Below are positions 17,251 through 25,263 of a DNA stretch of 35,783 bases, piece by piece (the first letter of the stretch is position 1; each line of letters starts with the position of its first letter). This DNA is from Clostridiales bacterium UBA5446 (GTDB taxonomy: Bacteria > Bacillota > Clostridia > Oscillospirales > Oscillospiraceae): the NCBI GenBank assembly GCA_002427465.1, contig DIRC01000038.1, forward strand, positions 13,713-49,495, in the 5' to 3' direction. The notes beneath the pieces were generated by a model. The model was not told the origin of the DNA, ran no database searches, and saw nothing but the letters and a program-made list of their open reading frames with translations. The translations under genes were made by a program, and so were the position numbers.

Positions 17251-18405
17251 TTGACAGAGCGACTTTATGATGTAAACAGCCATATGCGCGATTTTACCGC
17301 CAAAGTCCTATCCTGTGCGGGGATGAACGGAAAGTATGAGCTTGTGCTAGACAAAACGGCCTTTTTCCCCGGCGGCGGAGGCCAGGCTCCGGACAGCGGA
17401 AAAATCGGCGGCGCGCGGATTACCGACGTCTTTGAGCGGGGCGGCGATGTGGTTCATATTGCCGACGCCGCCGTGCCGGAAGGGCAGGAGGTTTCATGCG
17501 GGATCGACTGGGAAACGCGCTTCCGGCGTATGCAGAACCATTCGGGAGAGCATATCGTTTCCGGTATCGTCCACCGGCTTTTTGGCTATGACAATGTGGG
17601 CTTCCATATGGGCGATCATACGGTGACGCTGGATTTCAGCGGAGAGCTCAGCCCTGATGATGTCCAACGGATTGAGACGCTGGCCAATCTGGCAGTATAC
17701 CAAAATCTGCCCGTCACAACGGCCTTTCATACCCCGGATGAGCTGTCGTCGCTTTCGTACCGCAGTAAGCTGGAATTCACGGGTGCTGTCCGGCTTGTCA
17801 CGATCCCGGGGGTGGACTGCTGCGCCTGCTGCGCGCCACACGTGGAATACACGGGGGAAATAGGAATCATCAAAATCCTGGACGCCCAGCGGCACCGGGG
17901 CGGGATGCGGCTCACGGCTGCCTGCGGACTTGACGCTCTGGATGATTATAACCTGCGTTGTGAGAATATTTCAGCCATTTCAGAGGCGCTTTCGGCAAAG
18001 CAGTTGGAAACGGCGGCCGCTGTGCGCAGAGTCCTTGCCGCGCTGGAAGCTGCAAACAGGCGGGCCGATCATGCATGGCAGCGGCTGCTTGCATATCGGA
18101 TCAAAATGCTCCAGCCGTCTGAGGGGAACCTCTGCATATTCGAACCGGAGATGGACCTTGTCTGCCTGCGGGAACTGGTCAACGCGGGGATGAAACAGGC
18201 CGGAGGGGTCTGCGCGGCGTTTACCGGCGAGGACGGGGATTATCATTATATTATCGGCAGCGAAAGCGTTGATCTGCAAGCCCGGACAGGCCGGATCAAC
18301 GCCGCTATAAAAGGCCGCGGCGGCGGATCAAAATCTATGATCCAGGGCGTATCACGCGCCGGAAAACAGCAAATTGAGACATTCTTTTTAAACGAGACTG
18401 TTTAA
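17251..18405 (+). CDS. Alanyl-tRNA editing protein (AlaX, long type with DHHA1 domain)
   Basis: The product has 384 residues starting at TTG 17251. The nearby ATG 17247 is in another frame and gives only a 7-codon peptide, and GGGAGG serves both. The N-terminal part resembles the second half of alanyl-tRNA synthetase: TAFFPGGGGQAPDSG, the zinc site HSGEH at about residues 97-101, and CCAPHVEYTGEIG at about 193-205 giving the Cys and His ligands. A C-terminal DHHA1-like domain (about 250-384) ends with GRGGGSKSMIQG. By family, it removes serine or glycine wrongly loaded on tRNA-Ala. It stands alone between a divergent operon and a convergent one, sharing a terminator with the latter. Confidence 0.93.
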   Translation: MTERLYDVNSHMRDFTAKVLSCAGMNGKYELVLDKTAFFPGGGGQAPDSGKIGGARITDVFERGGDVVHIADAAVPEGQEVSCGIDWETRFRRMQNHSGEHIVSGIVHRLFGYDNVGFHMGDHTVTLDFSGELSPDDVQRIETLANLAVYQNLPVTTAFHTPDELSSLSYRSKLEFTGAVRLVTIPGVDCCACCAPHVEYTGEIGIIKILDAQRHRGGMRLTAACGLDALDDYNLRCENISAISEALSAKQLETAAAVRRVLAALEAANRRADHAWQRLLAYRIKMLQPSEGNLCIFEPEMDLVCLRELVNAGMKQAGGVCAAFTGEDGDYHYIIGSESVDLQARTGRINAAIKGRGGGSKSMIQGVSRAGKQQIETFFLNETV

Positions 18406-18410
18406 GCGTG

Positions 18411-18446
18411 AAAAATCCCGGCCTGCCAATGCAGGCCGGGATTTTT
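18411..18446. terminator. Bidirectional terminator between alaX-type and TPM genes
   Basis: Perfect 16-base arms AAAAATCCCGGCCTGC / GCAGGCCGGGATTTTT around CAAT. It has A/T runs on both sides and serves two converging transcripts. Confidence 0.92.
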
Positions 18447-18467
18447 ATCGGATGCAGGGAAAACCGG

Positions 18468-19427
18468 CTATCGCCTTCCGCCCCCGCCGCCGGAGGAATG
18501 GCCGCCTCCGCCGAATCCGCCGCCTCTAAAGCCGCCGGAGCGTCCTCCACCGCCAAATCCGCCTCCGCCAAATCCGCCGGGACGGCTGCCCCGGGAGCCG
18601 CCCGGAGGCGGCATGGGACCGCGGGGATCAAAAGGATTTGGTCCGGGCCCCGGCCTTGGGCCCCGGCGCGGCCAACGCGGACCAAAAAACCAGAACGCGG
18701 GCCAGACGCCGTATGAACGGTAATACCGTCTGCGGCCGGTGGAATTAATTATGGACAGAATGATAAAAAGCACAATGATAAGGAAGACGGCAGAAGTGCT
18801 GAACAGGGACCGGAACAGGCCGTATCCGCCGTAATACCCATTGTATCCGTAATTATAGTCATAGTTGTAGTGATAGCCATTACCGCTGTATTCCGGTGCG
18901 CGTTCTCCGGAGGATTCCGACTGGGACAGGCCGTAGTATTCCTCGTACCAGCCCAAAAGCTGGGAAAATAGTGACTCCACCGCCATATCATGCTCATCGG
19001 CATTCACATAGTCCCAGAAGTAGTCGTCCATCATCGCATTGATTTCACTATCCGGCAGCGCGCCGGCGATTCCGGACCCCACAGTCAGCCAACCCTTGTA
19101 TTCCTCCGTGACCAGCAGCAGGAGCATACCGTTGTTATGAGTGGCGCTGCCGACGCCCCAGTCGTTGAAAAGCAGGTTTGCATACTGCTCGCTGTCATAG
19201 CCGGACTCAAGGAATTTAACCGTGACGACGACGATCTGGGCGCCGTCACAATTGTTTTCAAGATATCCGTTTGCCTCGATGATTTCATTTTTCCTGGTCG
19301 AGGACAGCACGCCGGCGCTGTCGTTGACATAGAAATCATCGCTCTGCTCCAAAAGGGCGGACACAGGGGCGCAAAGGAGCGCCGCCGCGAATAGAAGCGC
19401 CAAAAAAAGCGCTGAAATTCTTTTCAT
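18468..19427 (-). CDS. TPM-domain membrane protein with glycine-rich tail (YgcG-like)
   Basis: The protein has 319 residues; GGGGGAG precedes ATG 19427. It has a signal peptide (MKRISALFLALLFAAALLCA, cleavage near SAL). The TPM domain (about residues 30-150) begins with FYVNDSAGVLSSTRKNEI and contains the Q-I-V-V-V-T strand and the GWLTVGSGIAGALPD element typical of the family. A Tyr/Asn/Gly-rich linker leads to one membrane helix at about residues 205-222 and then a Pro/Arg-rich and Gly-rich tail ending in repeated GGGGFGGGG-type units. TPM proteins are tied to membrane integrity and photosystem repair in plants; the bacterial role is unclear. It is last in a four-gene operon, next to a LemA-like gene, a common pairing. 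Confidence 0.9.
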   Translation of the reverse strand: MKRISALFLALLFAAALLCAPVSALLEQSDDFYVNDSAGVLSSTRKNEIIEANGYLENNCDGAQIVVVTVKFLESGYDSEQYANLLFNDWGVGSATHNNGMLLLLVTEEYKGWLTVGSGIAGALPDSEINAMMDDYFWDYVNADEHDMAVESLFSQLLGWYEEYYGLSQSESSGERAPEYSGNGYHYNYDYNYGYNGYYGGYGLFRSLFSTSAVFLIIVLFIILSIINSTGRRRYYRSYGVWPAFWFFGPRWPRRGPRPGPGPNPFDPRGPMPPPGGSRGSRPGGFGGGGFGGGGRSGGFRGGGFGGGGHSSGGGGGRR

Positions 19428-19438
19428 TTTCTCCCCCT

Positions 19439-19987
19439 TTAATTAAACAGCTCCGGCGCCTTGACACCCGCGAGAGGGGCAAGGAAGGATGCCGGGAATC
19501 TCTGATATGTGGACCGCATAAAAGTAAGGACGCCGTCATTGTAATCGCTCTCGTCTATCATTCTCTGGGCGCCCGCGAAGGTGATAACATAATCGTGCAA
19601 AGCGTCTGCCTCGGAGGCCGAAAGCGTAACGCCGGAAAGAGCGGACGAGGCGTCGTCAAACGCTTTCTGAAGGACATAATTCGCGTCATACATGTCGGGA
19701 ATATCCCGGGCGTCATAGGCCTTGAGCAAAGCCGATCTGGCCTTGTTCAGCTCTGCGGCGGCTTCGGCATCGTGGTCGAGAAGAATCGTCCACAGGCCGT
19801 TGGCGGCGTCAAGCCTTGAATCCAGGCGCGCATAGATACTTTTCGAGCCGGAATCCGAGGTGTAGAATCCATCCTCCACCCGCCGGCATTCCTCGGAAAG
19901 CTTTATCCGGGTATTGAGAAAAGTGGAACCGGCGACAACCAGAACCGCAAGGAGGACCGCCACGGCGCGATTTTTTAAAAGCTTCAT
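19439..19987 (-). CDS. LemA-like membrane-anchored protein
   Basis: The protein has 182 residues. One N-terminal membrane anchor (about residues 7-24) is followed by an all-helical outside domain. The C-terminal part, with YND near residue 149 and FMRSTYQRFPASFLAPLAGV, matches the LemA ending (YN..V..yN..i..fP..l.a...g), though the sequence is divergent and the N-terminal half is weakly conserved. It lies 2 bases after TelA and 11 bases before the TPM gene, which supports the call because LemA and TPM proteins often occur together. Confidence 0.75.
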   Translation of the reverse strand: MKLLKNRAVAVLLAVLVVAGSTFLNTRIKLSEECRRVEDGFYTSDSGSKSIYARLDSRLDAANGLWTILLDHDAEAAAELNKARSALLKAYDARDIPDMYDANYVLQKAFDDASSALSGVTLSASEADALHDYVITFAGAQRMIDESDYNDGVLTFMRSTYQRFPASFLAPLAGVKAPELFN

Positions 19988-19989
19988 CT

Positions 19990-21171
19990 CTAACCCCTCA
20001 GCTCAAGGAGTTTCTGCTTCAGCTCGCCCTCGATCCTTCCAAGCTCAACCTCGGCCTCTGCGCGCTTCACAGCGCCTTCGCTCTGGATTTGCCGGACTTC
20101 CTCTAGGGTGCTGATAAGCTCCTGGTTCGTTTTCTTGAGGGTTTCAATATCGACGATACCCCGCTCGGCTTCCCTGGAGATCTCTACGCTGCCGGCATGC
20201 AGCTTTTGGGCGTTGGACTGGAGGAGGGAGTTCGTGACGTTGGTGACCTCACGCTGGGCATCCACAGCCTGCTGGGAATGGTACATGGTAAGGGCCAGAA
20301 CCATCTGGCTCTTCCAGAGGGGAATGGTGTTGACAATTGAGCTTTGGATTTTTTCCGCCATGACGCTGTCGTTATTCTGGATCATGCGGATTTGCGGAGA
20401 CATCTGAATCGAGATCATGCGTGTCAGCTCCAGATCGTGCAGCTTCTTTTCAAAACGGCCGATCATGTTGGCAAAATCGTTGGCGGCCTGCGCGTCCTCC
20501 GCCTGGCCGGTCTCTCTGGCCTTCTGCTGATATTTGGGAAGTTCGACCTCCCGCAGTTCTTTGCAGCGGAGCTTTCCGGCAATGATATACATGGACAGTT
20601 CCTTAAAATACTGCTGGTTTTTTTCGTACATTTTGTCCATCAGGGTGATGTCCTTCAGAAGGGTGACCTCGTGCCTGTCCAGCTCGGACGTGATCTTGTC
20701 TATATTGACTTCGGCCTTGTCATACTGGGCCTTGAGGGCAGCAATGTTATTGGCTGTTTTTTTGAACAAGCCGAGAAAGCCCTTTTTCTCGTTTTCTTCA
20801 AAGTTCATGCCTTTAAGCTCGACAACCAGGTTGGAGAGCATGTCGCCCACCTCGCCCATATCCTTGGTGCGGACCTTTTCCAGCGCGGATGCGGAAAAAT
20901 CGGCGATATTCTTCTGGGCTGCGGAGCCGTAGTTCAGGACCTGCTCCGCGTTCATCACGTCGATTTTCGACGCAAATTCCCGGACAGCCGCCTGTTCGGC
21001 GGGGGAGAGACGGTCGATATCAAGCTTTTCGGCAGGAACCGCCTTCACGGAATCGTTCTGCTCAACTGCCTCCGTCAGCCCCTGGGCGGTGGGTACCTGA
21101 ACGGCGGCCGCGGACTGGGCGCCGCTGGGGTCAAGCGTCAGAGAAGGGATGAAATCTTTGTTTTCGTCCAT
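19990..21171 (-). CDS. telA: TelA-family toxic anion resistance protein
   Basis: The protein has 393 residues; AAAGGA lies 8-9 bases before ATG 21171. It is almost entirely helical and hydrophilic. KKGFLGLFKKT around residue 130, NIDKITSELDRHEVTLLKDI around 155-175, and QMSPQIRMIQNNDS with KIQSSIVNTIPLWKSQMVLA around 255-290 are the strong family signatures. TelA proteins were named for tellurite resistance and are now linked to envelope stress and to toxic-anion and phage or colicin tolerance in terD-type clusters, usually beside XpaC, as here. The biochemical function is unknown. It is second in the operon. Confidence 0.94.
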   Translation of the reverse strand: MDENKDFIPSLTLDPSGAQSAAAVQVPTAQGLTEAVEQNDSVKAVPAEKLDIDRLSPAEQAAVREFASKIDVMNAEQVLNYGSAAQKNIADFSASALEKVRTKDMGEVGDMLSNLVVELKGMNFEENEKKGFLGLFKKTANNIAALKAQYDKAEVNIDKITSELDRHEVTLLKDITLMDKMYEKNQQYFKELSMYIIAGKLRCKELREVELPKYQQKARETGQAEDAQAANDFANMIGRFEKKLHDLELTRMISIQMSPQIRMIQNNDSVMAEKIQSSIVNTIPLWKSQMVLALTMYHSQQAVDAQREVTNVTNSLLQSNAQKLHAGSVEISREAERGIVDIETLKKTNQELISTLEEVRQIQSEGAVKRAEAEVELGRIEGELKQKLLELRG

Positions 21172-21188
21172 AATATGATTCCTTTCGA

Positions 21189-21974
21189 TTAGTTATCTTC
21201 CAAAACGGCTGAGGCGGAACCGGATGCCGTTTGATTTAATTTCTTTTCGTTTTTCGCGGCGGCCTGTTCGCGTTCCGCTTTTGCGATCAGCTCATTCAGT
21301 TCGCCGCCTCCCGTCAGCCCCTCCCGCGCAAGCATGCGGTTCATGACGCTGATGTCGGTTTCGATATCCAGCGCCTGGTTAGCAAAAAGGGAATCGAGCT
21401 GTTTTTTGTAGGCCTCTATCGCGGTGTCCAGCATACATTCGATGCTGGACATAGATTTTGACAGATTCTCGCCTTCTATGCCCAGGTCGCTCATCCTGTC
21501 GTAGGCGTTCAGAAGTTTTATGGTGGTAGGCAGATAATAGTTCAGGAACTTTCTGATCTGCGGAACATCGGCGGGGTCCTGGATGGCGTCCTGGACGATT
21601 TTGTCCGAAATGCGCATCAGCTCATTGATTTTTGTGCGGATCGCAGGGTCTTTGATAGAGGCATAAAGCCGCCCCATTTCTTTCATGGCAACTTTTCCCT
21701 CGGCAATTATGGCGTCCACCTCTGGGCCGTAGCTTTTCTCGGGCTTTGCCTCCGGCTCGGGCCGGGGAGTGAATTCGGCTGCCGGCTGCCCCTTGGCGTC
21801 TTTTTTCCTGATCAGTGAACCAATCAGGATTCCGGCGCCGATGGACATTCCAACGGCGATGAGAAGGCCGGTCAGCGTATAAAGGCTGCCCCAAAATCCG
21901 TTCAAAAGCCAGATAAGGATAAAAATATAGATCGGTGCAACCCGCTTTTGATCTTTTCTTCCGCGCCTGCTCAA
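21189..21974 (-). CDS. xpaC: XpaC-family protein (5-bromo-4-chloroindolyl phosphate hydrolysis protein)
   Basis: I take TTG 21974 as start (261 residues), with GTGGGGG about 8 bases upstream. The ATG at 22022 lies inside the promoter (-10 box at 22009-22004), so it cannot be in the message. Two membrane helices follow a basic start (about residues 15-50). A Pro/Glu/Lys linker leads to the helical XpaC domain (about 95-225), with the NYYLPTTIKLLNAYDR motif diagnostic of the family. A charged tail follows. The historic name comes from an X-phosphate hydrolysis phenotype; the real function is not known. XpaC and TelA form a conserved pair. Confidence 0.88.
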   Translation of the reverse strand: MSRRGRKDQKRVAPIYIFILIWLLNGFWGSLYTLTGLLIAVGMSIGAGILIGSLIRKKDAKGQPAAEFTPRPEPEAKPEKSYGPEVDAIIAEGKVAMKEMGRLYASIKDPAIRTKINELMRISDKIVQDAIQDPADVPQIRKFLNYYLPTTIKLLNAYDRMSDLGIEGENLSKSMSSIECMLDTAIEAYKKQLDSLFANQALDIETDISVMNRMLAREGLTGGGELNELIAKAEREQAAAKNEKKLNQTASGSASAVLEDN

Positions 21975-22003
21975 ATACAACGCCCCCACTTTAATATCAA
22001 CAC

Positions 22004-22032
22004 ATTTTATAACTAAAAACATACCTAGTCAA
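22004..22032 (-). promoter_or_regulatory. Promoter of the xpaC-telA-lemA-TPM operon
   Basis: On the minus strand TTGACT (22032-22027), 17 bp, TAAAAT (22009-22004). Transcription should start at about 21997, which decides the start codon of xpaC. Confidence 0.75.
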
Positions 22033-22037
22033 GGGTA

Positions 22038-22066
22038 TTGCATGACAATATATTGTGTAGTATAAT
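22038..22066 (+). promoter_or_regulatory. Promoter of the rpe-recR unit
   Basis: TTGCAT (22038-22043), 17 bp, TATAAT (22061-22066). Its -35 box is only 5 bp from the -35 box of the divergent xpaC promoter. The predicted leader to rpe is about 190 bases. Confidence 0.75.
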
Positions 22067-22074
22067 AAATCAGA

Positions 22075-22262
22075 TATGTAACGGTACAATAAACAGCACC
22101 AGGGGGCGCCGGAATCAGTCCGTACGCCCCCTGGCCTGAGCGTGGCCGGGTTTTCTTAAATTGTTCCGGATCACCACGCCCAGACCTATATTAAAGCGTC
22201 GGCGCGCGCCGTCCCGCTGATTAATTCTATGCAGGAGGCGGCGCTGCCGTCACGGAGGCAAA
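22075..22262 (+). other. Long structured 5' leader of rpe
   Basis: About 190 bases of leader contain three clear stems. CCAGGGGGCG pairs with CGCCCCCTGG (22099-22134). GCGTGG..CCGG pairs with CCGG..CCACGC (about 22140-22178). CGGCGCGCGCCG near 22200 is self-complementary. I do not recognise a known riboswitch or SRP, 6S or tmRNA motif. No T run follows the stems, so simple termination is unlikely. Confidence 0.45.
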
Positions 22263-22265
22263 GTC

Positions 22266-22943
22266 ATGGTCAAAATCGCTCCCTCAATACTTTCAGCCGA
22301 TTTTACGAAGCTTGGAGCCGAAATAGATGAAATTTCCGCGGCGGGCGCCGACTATGTTCATGTTGACGTTATGGACGGAATTTTTGTGCCGAACATTTCC
22401 ATCGGCATTCCGGTAGTCGAATCCATCCGCAAGTATACGGACATGTTCCTGGATGTTCACCTGATGATTCACCGGCCGCACCGCTATGTGGAACAGTTCT
22501 GCAAAGCCGGTGCGGATCTTCTCTGCTTCCATGCCGAGGCCGACGAACCCCAGGATATTCTGGCGGCTCTTGACGCCGTCAGGGCCGCGGGTAAAAAGGC
22601 CGCCCTATCCATCAAGCCCAGAACCCCCGCGTCGGTTCTGGTTCCGTATCTGGACAAGCTGGACCTGATTCTTGTGATGACAGTGGAGCCGGGCTTCGGC
22701 GGCCAGCGCTTCATGGAGGATCAGCTTCCCAAGATCCGGGGCCTGCGCGCGCTGATCGACCGGCTTAACCCGGCCTGCGAGCTGGAGGTCGACGGCGGCA
22801 TCGACACCGCTACCGTGCCGCTGGTTACGGAGGCGGGGGCCAATGTTCTTGTTGCCGGAAGCGCCGTCTTCGGCCAGGCGGACAGGGCCGCGGCGATCCA
22901 TGCCCTCAGAGCCGCCGCCATTCATCACTCACCCACGAGGTAA
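22266..22943 (+). CDS. rpe: Ribulose-phosphate 3-epimerase
   Basis: This 225-residue protein has the normal family size, with GGAGG 8 bases before ATG 22266. It shows the full TIM-barrel signature: IAPSILSADF at the start, the metal and base site VHVDVMDGIFVPN, HLMI, MTVEPGFGGQRF, and EVDGGI near the end. It interconverts ribulose 5-phosphate and xylulose 5-phosphate in the pentose phosphate pathway in the cytoplasm. recR follows after 6 bases and is probably co-transcribed. Confidence 0.97.
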   Translation: MVKIAPSILSADFTKLGAEIDEISAAGADYVHVDVMDGIFVPNISIGIPVVESIRKYTDMFLDVHLMIHRPHRYVEQFCKAGADLLCFHAEADEPQDILAALDAVRAAGKKAALSIKPRTPASVLVPYLDKLDLILVMTVEPGFGGQRFMEDQLPKIRGLRALIDRLNPACELEVDGGIDTATVPLVTEAGANVLVAGSAVFGQADRAAAIHALRAAAIHHSPTR

Positions 22944-22949
22944 ACAGAT

Positions 22950-23549
22950 ATGTCGTTTTTCCCATCCGCACTCGAAACCCTGATCGATAAGTTTGCCATG
23001 CTGCCCGGCATCGGCAAGAAGAGCGCCCAGCGCCTTGCATTTTTTGTTCTTTCGCTGCCGGAGGGCGAGGCCGAAGCCTTTGCCGCGGCCATTATGGACG
23101 CCAGAAGCAGCGTCCGCTGCTGCTCCGTTTGCCATAACCTGACGGATACCGATATCTGCCCGATCTGTTCCGCCGCAAAACGAGATAAAACCACTGTCTG
23201 CGTGGTCGCCGAACCCCGGGACGTGCTTTCCTTTGAGCGGGGCAGGGAATATCAGGGCGTATACCATGTGCTCCACGGCGTGCTTTCCCCCATGAGCCGT
23301 GTGGGGCCGGATGATCTGAAAATTTCAGAGCTTGTCTCCCGCGTTGCCGCCGGCGGCGTGGAGGAGGTGATAATGGCCATGAATCCGGATACGGAAGGGG
23401 AAGCCACGGCCATGTATATCTCGCGGCTATTAAAGCCTTTCGGCGTCCGGGTGACCCGGCTGGCCTATGGAATACCTGTCGGCTCCAATCTGGAATTTAC
23501 CGATGACGCCACTTTGCTCCGCGCCCTGGAAGGCCGCGTGGAGATGTAA
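22950..23549 (+). CDS. recR: Recombination mediator protein RecR
   Basis: The protein has 199 residues, exactly the family length. It starts with the helix-hairpin-helix LIDKFAMLPGIGKKSAQRLA, has the four-cysteine zinc finger CCSVCHNLTDTDICPIC (about residues 55-72), and a Toprim domain (VVAEPRDVLSFER through MAMNPDTEGEAT). With RecO and RecF it helps load RecA on gapped DNA. It lies 6 bases after rpe. Confidence 0.97.
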   Translation: MSFFPSALETLIDKFAMLPGIGKKSAQRLAFFVLSLPEGEAEAFAAAIMDARSSVRCCSVCHNLTDTDICPICSAAKRDKTTVCVVAEPRDVLSFERGREYQGVYHVLHGVLSPMSRVGPDDLKISELVSRVAAGGVEEVIMAMNPDTEGEATAMYISRLLKPFGVRVTRLAYGIPVGSNLEFTDDATLLRALEGRVEM

Positions 23550-23607
23550 TAAAATAGAAATTTGCGGTTATAATCTAACCGGTATACATAAACAAGGAGA
23601 AAACTAA

Positions 23608-25263
23608 ATGTCAAAATTAAAAATTATCCCGCTCGGCGGTATGGGTGAGATCGGAAAAAATCTCACGGTTTACGAGTACGGGCAGGACATAGTTGTTGTC
23701 GACTGCGGTCTGGGTTTTCCGGACGAGGAGCTTTACGGCGTAGATATCGTTATCCCTGATATCGCCTATCTGAAACAGAATAAAGACCGTATCCGCGGAA
23801 TTGTCATTACCCACGGGCACGAAGACCATATCGGCGCGCTGCCTTATGTGATGCGTGATCTGGATGTGCCTATCTATGCCACCGCGCTTACCGCGGGGAT
23901 CATTGAACTGAAGCTGGAGGAGCGTGATCTGCTCTATAATACCCAGATATTCACCAAAAAGGCCGGAGACCGTTTCCGCCTGGGCTGCTTTCAGATTGAG
24001 TTCATCCATGTGAACCATTCGATAGCAGACTCCGTAGCCCTTGCCATAAAAACGCCCATCGGGACCATAATCCACACCGGGGACTTCAAGATTGACGTCA
24101 CCCCCATCCGTGGCAGTATGATCGATATCGTCAGGCTGGGGCAGCTTGGGAACCAGGGCGTTCTGGCGCTGCTTTCCGATTCGACAAACGTGGAAAAACC
24201 CGGGCATTCGGATTCGGAAATGAAGGTGGCGGAGGGCTTCGACAGTCTTTTTAAGGGTTGCGAAAAGCGGATTATCATCACAACCTTCGCCTCCAACATC
24301 CAAAGGATACAGCAGGTCATCAACGTGGCCGTAAGGTATAAGCGCCATGTGGCCGTAACCGGGCGCAGCATGGAAAACATGATGAAAGTCGCCATGGCCC
24401 TCGGCTATATGACCATACCGGACGGCGTTCTCATGGAGCTGAATCAAATTAAAGGGCAGCCCAAGGATAAAACCGTGATTATCTCCACCGGCAGCCAGGG
24501 CGAGAGCATGTCGGCTCTTTACCGGATGGCCTTTTCCGAGCATAAGCAGATCACCATTGACGCAAACGACAGGATCATAATATCCGCATCCGCGATTCCC
24601 GGAAACGAGACCACCATTTCCCGGGTGATCGACGAGCTTTTCCACAAGGGGGCCGAGGTTGTATACGACCGGCACACCGATCTGCATGTCTCCGGACATG
24701 CCTCCCAGGAAGATCTGAAGATGATGCTGGCCCTGACAAAACCCAAGTTTTTTATTCCTATGCACGGGGAATACAGAATGCTCTATAAGCATGGGGAGCT
24801 GGCCAAGCACATGGGGGTCAAACCAAATTGCGTCGCCATAGCGGAAAACGGCGATGTTATCGGATTGACGCGCAGAAGCATAAAGGCCGAGGGCGCCGTC
24901 CAGGCCGGGCCAGTTTTTGTCGACGGTTCGGGCGTTGGCGACGTTGGAAGCGTGGTTCTGCGGGACCGCAAGCATCTTGCCCAGGACGGCATGATCGTGG
25001 TGGTTCTCGCGATGTCCTCGGAGGACTTGTCGCTGATTACCGGGCCGGATATCGTGACCCGTGGCTTTATCTATGAAAAAGAGTCGGACAATCTGATGGA
25101 CGAGATGAAGCGGGTTATCAACGAGAGTCTGGCCAGCTGCTATCACCAGAAGGCCATGGACAAAATGGCCATAAAGGCCAAAATTAAAACCAACCTTTCC
25201 GGTTATCTTTATAAAGCCACCAGACGCAGTCCAATGATTCTGCCTGTTATCACCGAGATATGA
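23608..25263 (+). CDS. rnjA: Ribonuclease J
   Basis: The protein has 551 residues; AAGGAGAA precedes ATG 23608. A metallo-beta-lactamase fold shows HGHEDHIGALPYV near residue 72 and HTGDFKID. A beta-CASP region follows with ATTFASNIQRIQQ-type and SGHASQEDL motifs, then MHGEYRML, and a short C-terminal domain. RNase J is a 5'-3' exonuclease and endonuclease in mRNA turnover and rRNA maturation. There is a TATAAT-like box at 23571 in the 58-base gap after recR, but no clear -35 box. The stop overlaps the dipeptidase start (ATGA). Confidence 0.97.
   Translation: MSKLKIIPLGGMGEIGKNLTVYEYGQDIVVVDCGLGFPDEELYGVDIVIPDIAYLKQNKDRIRGIVITHGHEDHIGALPYVMRDLDVPIYATALTAGIIELKLEERDLLYNTQIFTKKAGDRFRLGCFQIEFIHVNHSIADSVALAIKTPIGTIIHTGDFKIDVTPIRGSMIDIVRLGQLGNQGVLALLSDSTNVEKPGHSDSEMKVAEGFDSLFKGCEKRIIITTFASNIQRIQQVINVAVRYKRHVAVTGRSMENMMKVAMALGYMTIPDGVLMELNQIKGQPKDKTVIISTGSQGESMSALYRMAFSEHKQITIDANDRIIISASAIPGNETTISRVIDELFHKGAEVVYDRHTDLHVSGHASQEDLKMMLALTKPKFFIPMHGEYRMLYKHGELAKHMGVKPNCVAIAENGDVIGLTRRSIKAEGAVQAGPVFVDGSGVGDVGSVVLRDRKHLAQDGMIVVVLAMSSEDLSLITGPDIVTRGFIYEKESDNLMDEMKRVINESLASCYHQKAMDKMAIKAKIKTNLSGYLYKATRRSPMILPVITEI

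Noticed and set aside
20344..21192. Long plus-strand frame opposite telA
   Set aside because: It mirrors the TelA codons, has no ribosome binding site, and crosses the start region of a well-supported gene.
22099..22134. 10-bp GC-rich stem taken as a terminator
   Set aside because: No T run follows on either strand and no gene ends next to it; treated as part of the rpe leader.
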